Assembly (NCBI RefSeq): GCF_002043005.1
Contig: NZ_CP020331.1
Span: 372,001-436,000 of the forward strand
DNA length: 64,000 bases
Direction: 5' to 3'
Source: Martelella mediterranea DSM 17316
GTDB taxonomy: Bacteria > Pseudomonadota > Alphaproteobacteria > Rhizobiales > Rhizobiaceae
The notes below the pieces were generated by a model. The model worked only from the letters and a program-made list of their open reading frames with translations. It was not told the origin of the DNA and ran no database searches. The position numbers and the translations under genes were made by a program. This document shows positions 47,197 to 55,192 of the stretch, piece after piece. The first letter of the stretch is position 1. Every line of letters starts with the position of its first letter.

Positions 47197-48338
47197 CGCA
47201 TTTTGACCTGGACGAAAACGGCATCTGGCTTGGGCGCGTTTGGCTGCCCGAGGCGGAAGGGCCTGCCGTGGTCACCTGCCGCGAGGGCCGGGTGATCGAT
47301 ATCACCGCAAAGGCTGGCGCAACTGTGCGCGACATCTGCGAGATGGACGACCCTGCCGGCTATGTCGCGGCGGCAGAGGGCCGCGATCTCGGCGCGCTCG
47401 CCGACCTTCTTGGCGCTGATCCGGCTGATCGGACGACGATGCACTTCCTGGCCCCGACCGATCTTCAGGCGATCAAGGCCTGCGGGGTGACCTTCGCGCG
47501 CTCCATGGTCGAGCGCGTGATCGAGGAACAGGCCGCCGGCGATCCGAAACGCGCCGAGACGATCCGCGCGCGCATCGGCACGCTGATCGGCGACAGCCTG
47601 CGCAATATCAAGGCCGGCTCCGACGAGGCGCAGAAGGTCAAGGCGGCGCTTCACGCCGAGGGGCTGTGGAGCCAGTATCTGGAAGTCGGCATCGGCCCGG
47701 ATGCCGAGGTCTTCACCAAGTCGCAGCCGATGTCCGCCGTCGGCTACGGCGCGGAGATCGGCATTCTGCAGATATCGCAGTGGAACAATCCCGAGCCGGA
47801 AGTCGTGCTGCTGGTGAACAGCCGCGGCGACATTCTCGGCGCGACGCTCGGCAATGACGTCAACCTGCGGGATATCGAGGGCCGGTCGGCGCTGCTGCTC
47901 GGCAAGGCCAAGGACAACAACGCCTCCTGCGCCATCGGCCCGATGTTCCGCCTGTTCGGCAAGGGCTTCGGGATGGATGATGTGCGGGCGATGCAGCTTG
48001 ACCTGCGCGTCGACGGCCCGGAGGGCTATGTGCTCCACGGCCAGTCCTCGATGTCGGAGATCAGCCGCGATCCGGCTGATCTCGTCCGCCAGACCGTCGG
48101 CGCGCATCACCAGTATCCGGATGGTTTCGTGCTTTTCCTCGGAACGCTGTTCGCGCCGACCGAGGACCGCGACGTGCCGGGCGAGGGCTTTACCCACAAG
48201 ACCGGCGACCGGGTGACCATCTCCAACCCCGCCCTTGGCGCGCTTGCCAACACGGTGCGCTACGCCTCCGATTGCGCGCCGTGGAGCTTTGGGGCCGGCA
48301 CGCTGATGAAAAACCTCGCCGCGCGAAATCTGCTTTGA
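47193..48338 (+). CDS. Fumarylacetoacetate hydrolase-family protein, XylX-like dehydratase
   Basis: The 381-residue protein resembles the long FAH-fold group that includes XylX, which dehydrates 2-keto-3-deoxy-pentonates to 2-oxoglutarate semialdehyde. Seen are the N-terminal GRVWLPEAEGPAVV domain, the metal ligands in NPEPEVVLLV, and GNDVNLRDIEG. It ends the operon. If XylX-like, the imported sugar is oxidised to an aldonate and its keto-deoxy derivative, but no aldonate dehydratase is present in this operon. Confidence 0.82.
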   Translation: MTHFDLDENGIWLGRVWLPEAEGPAVVTCREGRVIDITAKAGATVRDICEMDDPAGYVAAAEGRDLGALADLLGADPADRTTMHFLAPTDLQAIKACGVTFARSMVERVIEEQAAGDPKRAETIRARIGTLIGDSLRNIKAGSDEAQKVKAALHAEGLWSQYLEVGIGPDAEVFTKSQPMSAVGYGAEIGILQISQWNNPEPEVVLLVNSRGDILGATLGNDVNLRDIEGRSALLLGKAKDNNASCAIGPMFRLFGKGFGMDDVRAMQLDLRVDGPEGYVLHGQSSMSEISRDPADLVRQTVGAHHQYPDGFVLFLGTLFAPTEDRDVPGEGFTHKTGDRVTISNPALGALANTVRYASDCAPWSFGAGTLMKNLAARNLL

Positions 48339-48368
48339 AAACCTGCTTTCGATCCGCCTTCTCCAGGC

Positions 48369-49376
48369 TCATCGCATCGGAATGTTTTCGCGAAAGATGA
48401 CCTGGAGCCGGGGCGGGTATTCCGGCTCCATCTCGCCGCGAACGGCGGCTGACAGCATGCGCAGGATCTCGCGCGCCTCGATGCGGGGGTTCTGGTCGAT
48501 CACGGCGTCCATGGTCCGGTCCAGAAGGGCGGTGCGGGTGGTATCGGTCAGGTCGTGGCCGATGAACACGACATCGCGGCTCTTGCGCGTTTCCTTCAGC
48601 GCCTGGACGATGCCCTGATTGCCCGCGCCGATGCTGTATATTCCATCGATATCGGCACGCTCCAGCAATTGCCGCGTTTGTTGATAGGCCTTGGAGCGGT
48701 CATCGCCCACTTCGCCGAAATGGACGATCTCGAGTTCGGGGAAATCCTCCGCCAGCAGCGAGCGGAAGCCCATTTCGCGCTCCTCATGCCCGCGATAGGC
48801 GAGCGAGCCGATGAACACGGCGATCTTGTGGCGCTTTCCATGGTTGAGAAACCGCCCCAGCAGAAGCCCGGCCAGACGGCCGGCGGCGCGATTGTCGATG
48901 CCGACATAGCCGACCTTTGATATCGCCGAAATGTCGGAGACGAGGGTGGCGATGCGAATGCCTTTCCTTGAAAGCTGCGTCAGTTCCTCGCGCAGCATCG
49001 GGTGATCGGGCGCGACGATCCCGATGGCGTCGCATTTTCCCTCGACGGCGCGCAGCGCGGCGACATAGGCGTCAGGACCGGGATTGACGACCTCTTCCAC
49101 CTGAACCGAGACCTCCGGACGGGCCTGAGCCTCCTCCAGAAGCTGGGTGCGCAGCCCGCGCATGAAGCTGTTGGGCCCTTCGGGCAGAAAGAACACGATG
49201 CGGACGGCCTTGCCCTTCTGGGTTTCGGTGAGGCCGAAATAGCCGAGCTGGCGCGCGGCCTCCATCACGATCGAGCGGGTACGCCCGCGCACGCCGGCCC
49301 GGTCGTTCAGCACGCGATCCACGGTCGCCGGTGAAACGCCCGCGAGCCGTGCGATCTCCGACATGGTGACGCGCAT
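48369..49376 (-). CDS. LacI-family transcriptional regulator
   Basis: The 335-residue regulator has an N-terminal helix-turn-helix and hinge (TMSEIARLAGVSPATVDRVL) and a periplasmic-binding-like effector domain (LVSDISAISKVGYVGIDNRA). It converges on the FAH gene with a 30-bp gap and follows the MaoC gene in the same direction after 169 bp. The effector domain is of the RbsB-like type, so it may sense the same sugar the RbsCBA-type importer carries. A motif in its promoter recurs before the operon at 39.7 kb. Confidence 0.9.
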   Translation of the reverse strand: MRVTMSEIARLAGVSPATVDRVLNDRAGVRGRTRSIVMEAARQLGYFGLTETQKGKAVRIVFFLPEGPNSFMRGLRTQLLEEAQARPEVSVQVEEVVNPGPDAYVAALRAVEGKCDAIGIVAPDHPMLREELTQLSRKGIRIATLVSDISAISKVGYVGIDNRAAGRLAGLLLGRFLNHGKRHKIAVFIGSLAYRGHEEREMGFRSLLAEDFPELEIVHFGEVGDDRSKAYQQTRQLLERADIDGIYSIGAGNQGIVQALKETRKSRDVVFIGHDLTDTTRTALLDRTMDAVIDQNPRIEAREILRMLSAAVRGEMEPEYPPRLQVIFRENIPMR

Positions 49377-49408
49377 GGTGAAACCCTCATGAGAACATCA
49401 GAAAACAA

Positions 49409-49422
49409 ATCATTTTCAATCA
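49409..49422 (-). promoter_or_regulatory. Candidate LacI-type operator, copy 2
   Basis: ATCATTTTCAATCA lies 33 bp upstream of the LacI start and is a 13/14 match (as reverse complement) to the site at 39590. Autoregulation plus control of the 39.7-48.3 kb operon would explain the pair. Confidence 0.45.
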
Positions 49423-49545
49423 TCATGAGGCCGTGATCAATGGCCCGCGACACAAGAAATCCAGCGATAGATACGGAACGACCCCGGCGATCACGGATCG
49501 ATTGCCGTCACCGCCGGGGCCTCCGGGAGGAGCCCTGTGATGTGC

Positions 49546-49992
49546 TCAGGCCGACCGGCGCTGCACCAGATAGACGTGGTCGCAGGCCATCACCACTTCG
49601 TCGCGCTGGTTCTTCACGCGCACTTCTTCGATGACGCGGCCGTAATCGGGTCGCTTCGGGTCGTCCTCGCAGCGCGCGATCGTCAGCACGGTATGGATGG
49701 TGTCGCCGATGAAGACGGGTTTCGGAAAGCGCAGCCGCTCATAGCCATAGGTGAAGGAGAGCGGGTTGATTTCCGAGGCCGAAAGCCCGATGCCGATCGC
49801 GAACGTCATCGTGCCATGGGCGATGCGCTGGCCGAAGGGCGTCGATTTCATGTGTTCGGCATCCATGTGATGCGGAAAGAAATCGCCGGTATGGCCGGCA
49901 TGGACCACGAAATCGGTCTCGGTGATCGTGCGGCCATAGGTGCGGCGTTCCTCGCCGACGGCAATATCCTCGAAATGGCGGGGACGCTCCAT
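49546..49992 (-). CDS. MaoC-family (R)-specific hydratase
   Basis: The 148-residue single hot-dog protein has the hydratase motif with the catalytic Asp and His in HTGDFFPHHMD, followed by FGQRIAHGTM. Such proteins hydrate or dehydrate CoA-thioesters; single-domain members also include mesaconyl-CoA hydratase-like enzymes. The start overlaps the stop of the binding-protein-like gene (TGATG). It is the last gene of an operon with a CoA-transferase, suggesting that it acts on the CoA-ester made by that enzyme. Confidence 0.9.
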   Translation of the reverse strand: MERPRHFEDIAVGEERRTYGRTITETDFVVHAGHTGDFFPHHMDAEHMKSTPFGQRIAHGTMTFAIGIGLSASEINPLSFTYGYERLRFPKPVFIGDTIHTVLTIARCEDDPKRPDYGRVIEEVRVKNQRDEVVMACDHVYLVQRRSA

Positions 49993-51122
49993 CAGAAACT
50001 CTCCTCGAAAAGCCGGTTGATCCGACCGATTGTTGCGTGAGGGGTGGCGCCGTCCCTGAGCGCTTCGTTGAGCGCCTCGGAAGCCTCTGCCTGGAAGCGC
50101 ATATAGCCGTTATGGCGCGGTCGCAGATAGGCGGTCTCCAGCGTTTTGCGGGTATTGCGATAGAAATCATGGGTCCTGGCGTTGACGGCGTCGTCGGTCC
50201 AGCCGGCGTCGTGGCCGGGCTGACCGCCCGCTTCGGGGTAGAGCCCGGACTGAACCGCGCCGCCCGCCACCCAATAGGCATAGTCGACGGCGGCCTGTTT
50301 GTTTTGCGAAAAGGCCGAAACGGCAATGCCGGTGCCGCCGAGCGCGGAGCCGCGAGGGCCATTGTCCCCAAGCGCCGGAATATCGGTAAAGGTCAGGCGG
50401 TGCGGGCGGAAGCCGTCCATCGCATAGTTCACATAGCCGTAGATATAGGGCGAGAGAACGGCTTTCGATCCGGGTGCGGCCAGCGCCTCGAGCACCGCGA
50501 TCGGGTCCATCGCGAAATTGTCCGCGGGCACGAGGCTCGCAAGCTCCGCCAGCATCTCGTAGACGGCAATGCCGTCCGCCTCGCCGATCAGCGGCCCGGG
50601 GCCATCATTGCGGCAGGGCGTGCCGATATTGGCGGCGAGCGTATAGAATGTCATCAGGCTGTGGGGCGGGCGCAGCGGCAGCAGGACGCGGCCCTCGCGG
50701 GCGAGGCCGATCAGGCTCTCCCAATCGTTGGGAACGGATGAAAGCAGGTCTTCCCGGTAAGCCATCACCTGGCTTGCGGCATCCAGCGGAAACGCCCATT
50801 GGCGGCCATTATAGTTGTAGCTCGGATAGGAAGCGCCGACGGAGCCTTCCGCAAGCGCCTTGCGCTCATCCTCGCGACCTTCGACATCAAGCGGCGCCAG
50901 GCAGTTTTCCGCTGTGATCTGGCCCACATGCGGGTGGTCGATGACGATCATATCGTATTGCCGGGCCAGTTCCTCGACGGGAAAGCTTTCGAAATCCTGC
51001 AGGCTGCGCTTGTCCCACTCGATCGATACGCCGGTTTTTTCCTGCCACAGCCGGGCGCTCGCCACCATCGGATCGTAGCCGCGGGGATGGTTCCAGGTCA
51101 TGCCTTTCAGTCTAATCGTCAC
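49992..51122 (-). CDS. Solute-binding-protein-fold protein without signal peptide
   Basis: The 376-residue protein has the family 1 extracellular solute-binding fold (strands WNHPRGYDPMVASARLWQEK and GGTGIAVSAFSQNKQAAVDY). It begins at GTG 51122, overlapping the CoA-transferase stop, and its first residues (MTIRLKGMTWN) are already the first beta-strand of the mature fold. No signal peptide, lipobox or upstream extension is possible without entering the previous gene's frame. No ABC permease or ATPase accompanies it. It is therefore probably cytoplasmic, acting as an enzyme-associated binding or sensing protein; no function is established. Confidence 0.82.
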   Translation of the reverse strand: MTIRLKGMTWNHPRGYDPMVASARLWQEKTGVSIEWDKRSLQDFESFPVEELARQYDMIVIDHPHVGQITAENCLAPLDVEGREDERKALAEGSVGASYPSYNYNGRQWAFPLDAASQVMAYREDLLSSVPNDWESLIGLAREGRVLLPLRPPHSLMTFYTLAANIGTPCRNDGPGPLIGEADGIAVYEMLAELASLVPADNFAMDPIAVLEALAAPGSKAVLSPYIYGYVNYAMDGFRPHRLTFTDIPALGDNGPRGSALGGTGIAVSAFSQNKQAAVDYAYWVAGGAVQSGLYPEAGGQPGHDAGWTDDAVNARTHDFYRNTRKTLETAYLRPRHNGYMRFQAEASEALNEALRDGATPHATIGRINRLFEESF

Positions 51123-52282
51123 AGTCCGAACTCCTCGCGGATGGCCGCGCTCTGTTCGCCGATCCTCGGCGCCGCGCGGCGGGTTTGCATGCGTTTGCCG
51201 TCGACCCTGAGCGGCGAGCGCGTGGTCTGGATCTCGATGCCATCGTCGCGCGTCACGGTCTGCAGCATGTCGAGCACCTTGAAACCGGCATGATCCATCA
51301 GTTCCGGCCAGTCCAGCACCCTGGCGCACCAGACGTCGGCCGGTTCCAGGATGGAGAGCCAGTGGTCGGTGGTCTGCTCCTTCAGCACGTCGGCGATGAT
51401 CCGCTTGATGTCGTCGCGTGCGGAGAACCAGAGATCGGGCTTGCTGCGGTAGGGATCGAGCGCGTCGATGCCGAGCACGTCGGCAAGCTGGTCGATCGGC
51501 ATCATCGCCAGCGCCAGATAGCCGTCGGCCGTCGGATAAACCCCGTAAGGCGCGGAGAGATAGGCATGCGCGGAGCGATAGGCCGAGCGCTTCGGCGGTC
51601 GCCTGCCGTCGTTGAGATGCGTGGTCAGCACCTCGAACTGGAAATCGATCAGCGCTTCGAGCAGGCTGGTCTCGACATGGGCGCCCTTGCCGGTGCGGCC
51701 CTGCTTCACCAGCGCGGCAAGCACGCCCTGGCAGAGCGCCGCGCCCGCCAGCATGTCGGCGATGGCGAGGCCGAAGGGGACGGGACCCTGATCCTCGTCG
51801 CCGTTCAGCCACATCACGCCGGAACGCGCCTGGGCGAGCAGGTCCTGCCCCGGCCGGCTGACCCACGGACCCTCGTCGCCATAGCCGGTGATCGAGCCGT
51901 AGACAACGCCCGGATGGAATGCCTTGACCGTCTCGTAATCGAGGCCGAGCCGGGAAATCACGCCGGGGCGGAAATTCTGCAGCACGACGTCGGCCTTGCC
52001 GATCAGCTTTCTGAGCGCCGCCAGGTCGGCCTCGTCCTTCATGTCGATGGCGAGGCTCTCCTTGGAACGGTTGATGGCGTGGAAGATGGTCGAATCGCCG
52101 CCGATCTCGGTGTCGGAGAGGTAGAGCCGGCGCGACAGGTCGCCGAGGCCGGGGCGCTCGATCTTGATCACCCGGGCGCCGAGGTCCTGAAGGCGCAGAG
52201 AACAGTAGGGGCCGGAAAGGAACTGGCACATGTCCAGCACCAGCACGCCGGCAAGCGGCAGGTCGTCAGTCTCAGCAGTCAT
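51119..52282 (-). CDS. Family III CoA-transferase (CaiB/BaiF type), second copy
   Basis: The 387-residue protein has Asp147 in VSRPGQDLLAQARSG as the catalytic residue and LQDLGARVIKIERPG near the N-terminus. It is clearly related to, but diverged from, the CoA-transferase at 41.7 kb. It overlaps the Gfo/Idh/MocA gene upstream and the binding-fold gene downstream by 4 bp each, showing tight translational coupling. Acceptor acid unknown. Confidence 0.92.
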   Translation of the reverse strand: MTAETDDLPLAGVLVLDMCQFLSGPYCSLRLQDLGARVIKIERPGLGDLSRRLYLSDTEIGGDSTIFHAINRSKESLAIDMKDEADLAALRKLIGKADVVLQNFRPGVISRLGLDYETVKAFHPGVVYGSITGYGDEGPWVSRPGQDLLAQARSGVMWLNGDEDQGPVPFGLAIADMLAGAALCQGVLAALVKQGRTGKGAHVETSLLEALIDFQFEVLTTHLNDGRRPPKRSAYRSAHAYLSAPYGVYPTADGYLALAMMPIDQLADVLGIDALDPYRSKPDLWFSARDDIKRIIADVLKEQTTDHWLSILEPADVWCARVLDWPELMDHAGFKVLDMLQTVTRDDGIEIQTTRSPLRVDGKRMQTRRAAPRIGEQSAAIREEFGL

Positions 52283-53343
52283 GGTTTTTCCTTGATGGGC
52301 GTCGCGGGCGAGGCGCTCGACTGGTAGGCGGCCTCGACCAGCGCCATGGTGTTCCAGGCGTCTTCGACCGAGGTGACCAGTTCGGCATCATCGCCGGCGA
52401 CGAAGCGCTGGAGATTGTTCATCACGCCGATAAAGGCATGCGGGAACCAGGTTCCGGAAAGCGGAATCTGCTGCCACTCGCCGCCTTTCTCGCAGAACCA
52501 CAATTCGTCCGGCACGCCTTTCGGATAGTTCAGGTTGACCCCGAGCGTTGTCGTCGCGACGCCCTTCGTGCCCTCGAAGCGGAAGTAGCAGTCCTGGAAT
52601 TTCGGGCCGAAATCGTGATTGTGGTTGATCGAAAGCACGGCGCGGACGGGTTCGGGATAGTCGAGGATCGCCGAGGTCCGGGTCTGGGCCATGGTCGAAA
52701 GCGGGTGGCCCATGGTGCGGGCGTGAACGCCGGCAGGATTGCCGAGGAAATGGCGGATCAGGTCGAGATAGTGGATCGAGTGCAGCAGGATCTCGACGCG
52801 GTCCATGGACTTCAGGAAAGGCCAGAGGTCCCAGGGCGTCATCATGTTGGCATGCATTTCGACATCGACCAGTTCGCCGAGCGCGCCGCTTTTGTAAAGG
52901 TCGTGGATGGCGAGCATCATCGGCGAGAAGCGAAGCTGGAAGTTCACCGCGGCCGTCAGCTTCTTCGCCCGGCAGATTTCCAGAATGGCCGTCGCCTCGT
53001 CGAGATTGCGGCCCATCGGTTTCTGTATCAACACGGCCGCGCCATCGGGCAGGCGGTTCAGCACATCTACATGGGCAACCGGCGGCAGAGCGAGGTCGAA
53101 GATCGCGCCGGGCACAGCCGCCGCCTCCTCAACGCTTGCGAACGGGGTGATATCCCACTCGCCGGCGACCTTGGCGGTGCGCTCGGGATCAATATCGTAG
53201 AGGCCGGCGACCGGGAGGCCGGCCATGCGGTAGGCGGGCATATGGGCATCGCCTACGATCGAGCCGCCGCCGAAGATCACGATGGGGCGCGGGGCGCGAA
53301 CCGCCGCCCAGCTTTGCGCCGGATTGCGAGCATTCTCTGACAC
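52279..53343 (-). CDS. Gfo/Idh/MocA-family oxidoreductase
   Basis: The 354-residue NAD(P)-dependent oxidoreductase has a Rossmann motif (IVIFGGGSIVGDAHMPAY), the conserved QKPMGRNLDEA lysine-proline segment, and the C-terminal alpha/beta domain with SIHYLDLIRHFLG. Family members oxidise sugars, inositols and their acids. It is the first gene of the minus-strand operon, and its promoter carries a palindrome shared with the fucose operon. Confidence 0.9.
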   Translation of the reverse strand: MSENARNPAQSWAAVRAPRPIVIFGGGSIVGDAHMPAYRMAGLPVAGLYDIDPERTAKVAGEWDITPFASVEEAAAVPGAIFDLALPPVAHVDVLNRLPDGAAVLIQKPMGRNLDEATAILEICRAKKLTAAVNFQLRFSPMMLAIHDLYKSGALGELVDVEMHANMMTPWDLWPFLKSMDRVEILLHSIHYLDLIRHFLGNPAGVHARTMGHPLSTMAQTRTSAILDYPEPVRAVLSINHNHDFGPKFQDCYFRFEGTKGVATTTLGVNLNYPKGVPDELWFCEKGGEWQQIPLSGTWFPHAFIGVMNNLQRFVAGDDAELVTSVEDAWNTMALVEAAYQSSASPATPIKEKP

Positions 53344-53379
53344 CTGCTCCTCCTTCAGGTTAAAGCATCATTCTTATCT

Positions 53380-53401
53380 GAATAGATTATTCAAATTTGG
53401 A
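53380..53401 (+). promoter_or_regulatory. Candidate IclR operator, copy 1
   Basis: The core TGAATAGATTATTCA is a palindrome with 6-bp arms, and the sequence continues AATTTGGA. It matches 19 of 22 positions with the site at 56066 in the IclR/importer divergent gap. It lies 37 bp upstream of the Gfo/Idh/MocA start. Confidence 0.6.
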
Positions 53402-53604
53402 TGGAATGCAAGGGGCGCTGATGGCGTTGCGTGTTTTCCAATCCGGCTGCCGGCTTTCATCCCGCAGCCGTGAATGTCCTGGCGTACTCGACAAGCCTTC
53501 CGTTTCGCACTACGACGCTCGGGTTTTCCGATCACCGGAATATGCGCCGCCCGGTCTTCCCGGTGCTATCCCGCTCATCGCAGCGCCAACACCATGAGGA
53601 TGTC

Positions 53605-53937
53605 ATGAGCGAATTGCCGCCCTGTCCCAAATGCCAGTCGACGTACACCTATGAGGACGGGGCGCTGTTGATCTGCCCCGAATGCGGCAATGAATGGTCG
53701 CCCGGAGCCGACCAAAGCGACGAACCGCAATTTACCGACGCCAACGGCAATCTCCTGACCGATGGCGATACGGTGACCGTGATCAAGGACCTGAAGCTCA
53801 AGGGCTCGAGCCAGGTTCTCAAGGTCGGCACCAAGGTGAAGAACATCCGCCTCGTGGAAGGCGATCACAATATCGACTGCAAGATCGATGGTTTCGGCGC
53901 GATGAAGCTGAAATCGGAATTCGTGAAGAAGATCTGA
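53605..53937 (+). CDS. YjdM/PhnA-family zinc-ribbon protein
   Basis: The 110-residue protein matches the PhnA/YjdM family in length and layout: an N-terminal zinc ribbon ([21 protein letters not shown]) and a C-terminal SH3-like domain ([20 protein letters not shown]). Despite the old name it is not shown to act on phosphonates. It is a single gene between two sugar-catabolism operons. Start ATG 53605; longer in-frame starts lack support. Confidence 0.88.
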   Translation: MSELPPCPKCQSTYTYEDGALLICPECGNEWSPGADQSDEPQFTDANGNLLTDGDTVTVIKDLKLKGSSQVLKVGTKVKNIRLVEGDHNIDCKIDGFGAMKLKSEFVKKI

Positions 53938-53967
53938 GGCGCGCTCAGCGAGGCGCCTCAAAGCCCT

Positions 53968-54297
53968 TCAATCGAGGTGGAACACGTCTTCCATCTCGAT
54001 CCACCATTCGCCGTCCTTTGCCGTATCAAGCGGCTTCTGGCACGGCATGCAGACCGACCACCATTCCTGCGTCTTGGGGTGCGCCGCCATCTTCGCCTGA
54101 TCGGCCGCGTAGTCGTCGCCGGTATATTCGTAATAGGAAAACAGCAGGTTTTCCGGCTCGCGCAGAAAGATGGTGTAGTTCCGGATATTGCACTGCTTGA
54201 TCATGTCCAGCACTTCCGGCCAGACATCGGCATGCAGCCTCTTATATTCGGCAACCTTGTCGGCGTTGAGCTTGATGACCATTCCTATGCGTTGCAT
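53968..54297 (-). CDS. L-fucose mutarotase-like protein (RhaM/DUF718 family)
   Basis: The 109-residue protein is paralogous to RhaM at 21 kb (RIGMVIKLNADKVAEYKRLH, FLREPENLLFSYYEY, EWWSVCMPCQKPL) but differs in the sugar-facing residues. In fucose loci of Xanthomonas and Burkholderia a protein of this type converts the fucose anomers. It follows the lactonase gene by 24 bp and ends the iclR-lactonase-mutarotase run. Confidence 0.85.
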   Translation of the reverse strand: MQRIGMVIKLNADKVAEYKRLHADVWPEVLDMIKQCNIRNYTIFLREPENLLFSYYEYTGDDYAADQAKMAAHPKTQEWWSVCMPCQKPLDTAKDGEWWIEMEDVFHLD

Positions 54298-54321
54298 GGG
54301 ATTTCTCCGTGGTGATGTTTT

Positions 54322-55146
54322 CTAAAGGCGGTAGACGCGGGTGGCGTTGACGGAGAACAGCTTTTCCTGCTCCTCCGGCGTCGCCTCCGCGACAATGTCC
54401 TTGATGCTCGCCACCCAGTCCTCAAGGCTTGCATGGATCGTGCAGACCGGAAAGTCCGAGCCCCAAACGACGCGGTCGAAGGTGAAGGCGTCGATGACGT
54501 GGGAGATATAGGGGCGCAGTTTCTCCGTGCTCCAGTCCGCGCCGGCATAGGCGATCACGCCGGAAATCTTGGCGGTGACGTTTTCCAGTCGCGCGCATTC
54601 GGAAACATGCGCCGCCCATGGCGAAAAGGCATCGTTTTCGATATCCGGCACGCCGCAATGATCAAGCACGAACTGAACGTCCGGGCACTTCTTCGCAAGG
54701 TCGATCGCAAGCGGAAGCTGACGGGCGGAAACGCAGAGATCGAAGGTCAGGTCGTGGGCGGAAAGCCGGCGGATATTTTCAACGAAGAGCGGGGCTTCGG
54801 AGATTTCATCCGGCACGATGTGCAGCACCCGGCGCAGGCCGCGCACGCCGGGGATCGCGGCAATGCGCTCGAGATAGGCGGGAAAATCCGGGCTCTCCGG
54901 CCGGCAGGCGGCGATTGCGCCGGCGATCCTGTCGTGAGCGCCGACCATGAAGGCGGTCTCGGCCTCCATGTCGCTCTCGGCGACGTCCACCTCCATATGC
55001 AGCGCCGTGTCGATGCCGAGCTTTTCGGCGCGGGCGAAGTAGTCCTCCGCGGTCACTTGGCGATCGAGCGCGGGGGCGTCCTTCAGCCAGGGATAGGAGA
55101 ACCGCTCCTTGTAGACGAGGTGAAGATGGGTATCGATGATGCGCAT
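54322..55146 (-). CDS. Amidohydrolase 2-family lactonase, probable L-fucono-1,5-lactonase
   Basis: The 274-residue TIM-barrel hydrolase has IDTHLHL (HxH metal motif), FVLDHCGVPDIE and WGSDFPVCTIHASLEDW near the end, as in fuconolactonases (COG3618). It hydrolyses the aldonolactone from the aldose dehydrogenase step to the free acid. Its start lies 47 bp after iclR, and the adjacent mutarotase and distal fuconate dehydratase support a fucose substrate. Confidence 0.87.
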   Translation of the reverse strand: MRIIDTHLHLVYKERFSYPWLKDAPALDRQVTAEDYFARAEKLGIDTALHMEVDVAESDMEAETAFMVGAHDRIAGAIAACRPESPDFPAYLERIAAIPGVRGLRRVLHIVPDEISEAPLFVENIRRLSAHDLTFDLCVSARQLPLAIDLAKKCPDVQFVLDHCGVPDIENDAFSPWAAHVSECARLENVTAKISGVIAYAGADWSTEKLRPYISHVIDAFTFDRVVWGSDFPVCTIHASLEDWVASIKDIVAEATPEEQEKLFSVNATRVYRL

Positions 55147-55192
55147 TGTTCCTCCCTTGCCCTTGCGGGCGATCGATTTGTAGCCACCGCGC

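Noticed and set aside
51123..52229. Open frame ahead of the signal-less binding-fold protein, suggesting a 745-residue fusion
   Set aside because: The region is the CoA-transferase gene in a different frame; the translated text is low-complexity Arg/Pro/Ala typical of a high-GC shadow.
53397..53597. Short plus-strand frame beginning just after the IclR-type site
   Set aside because: Composition is unremarkable, no motif or ribosome site was seen, and it runs in a promoter gap.
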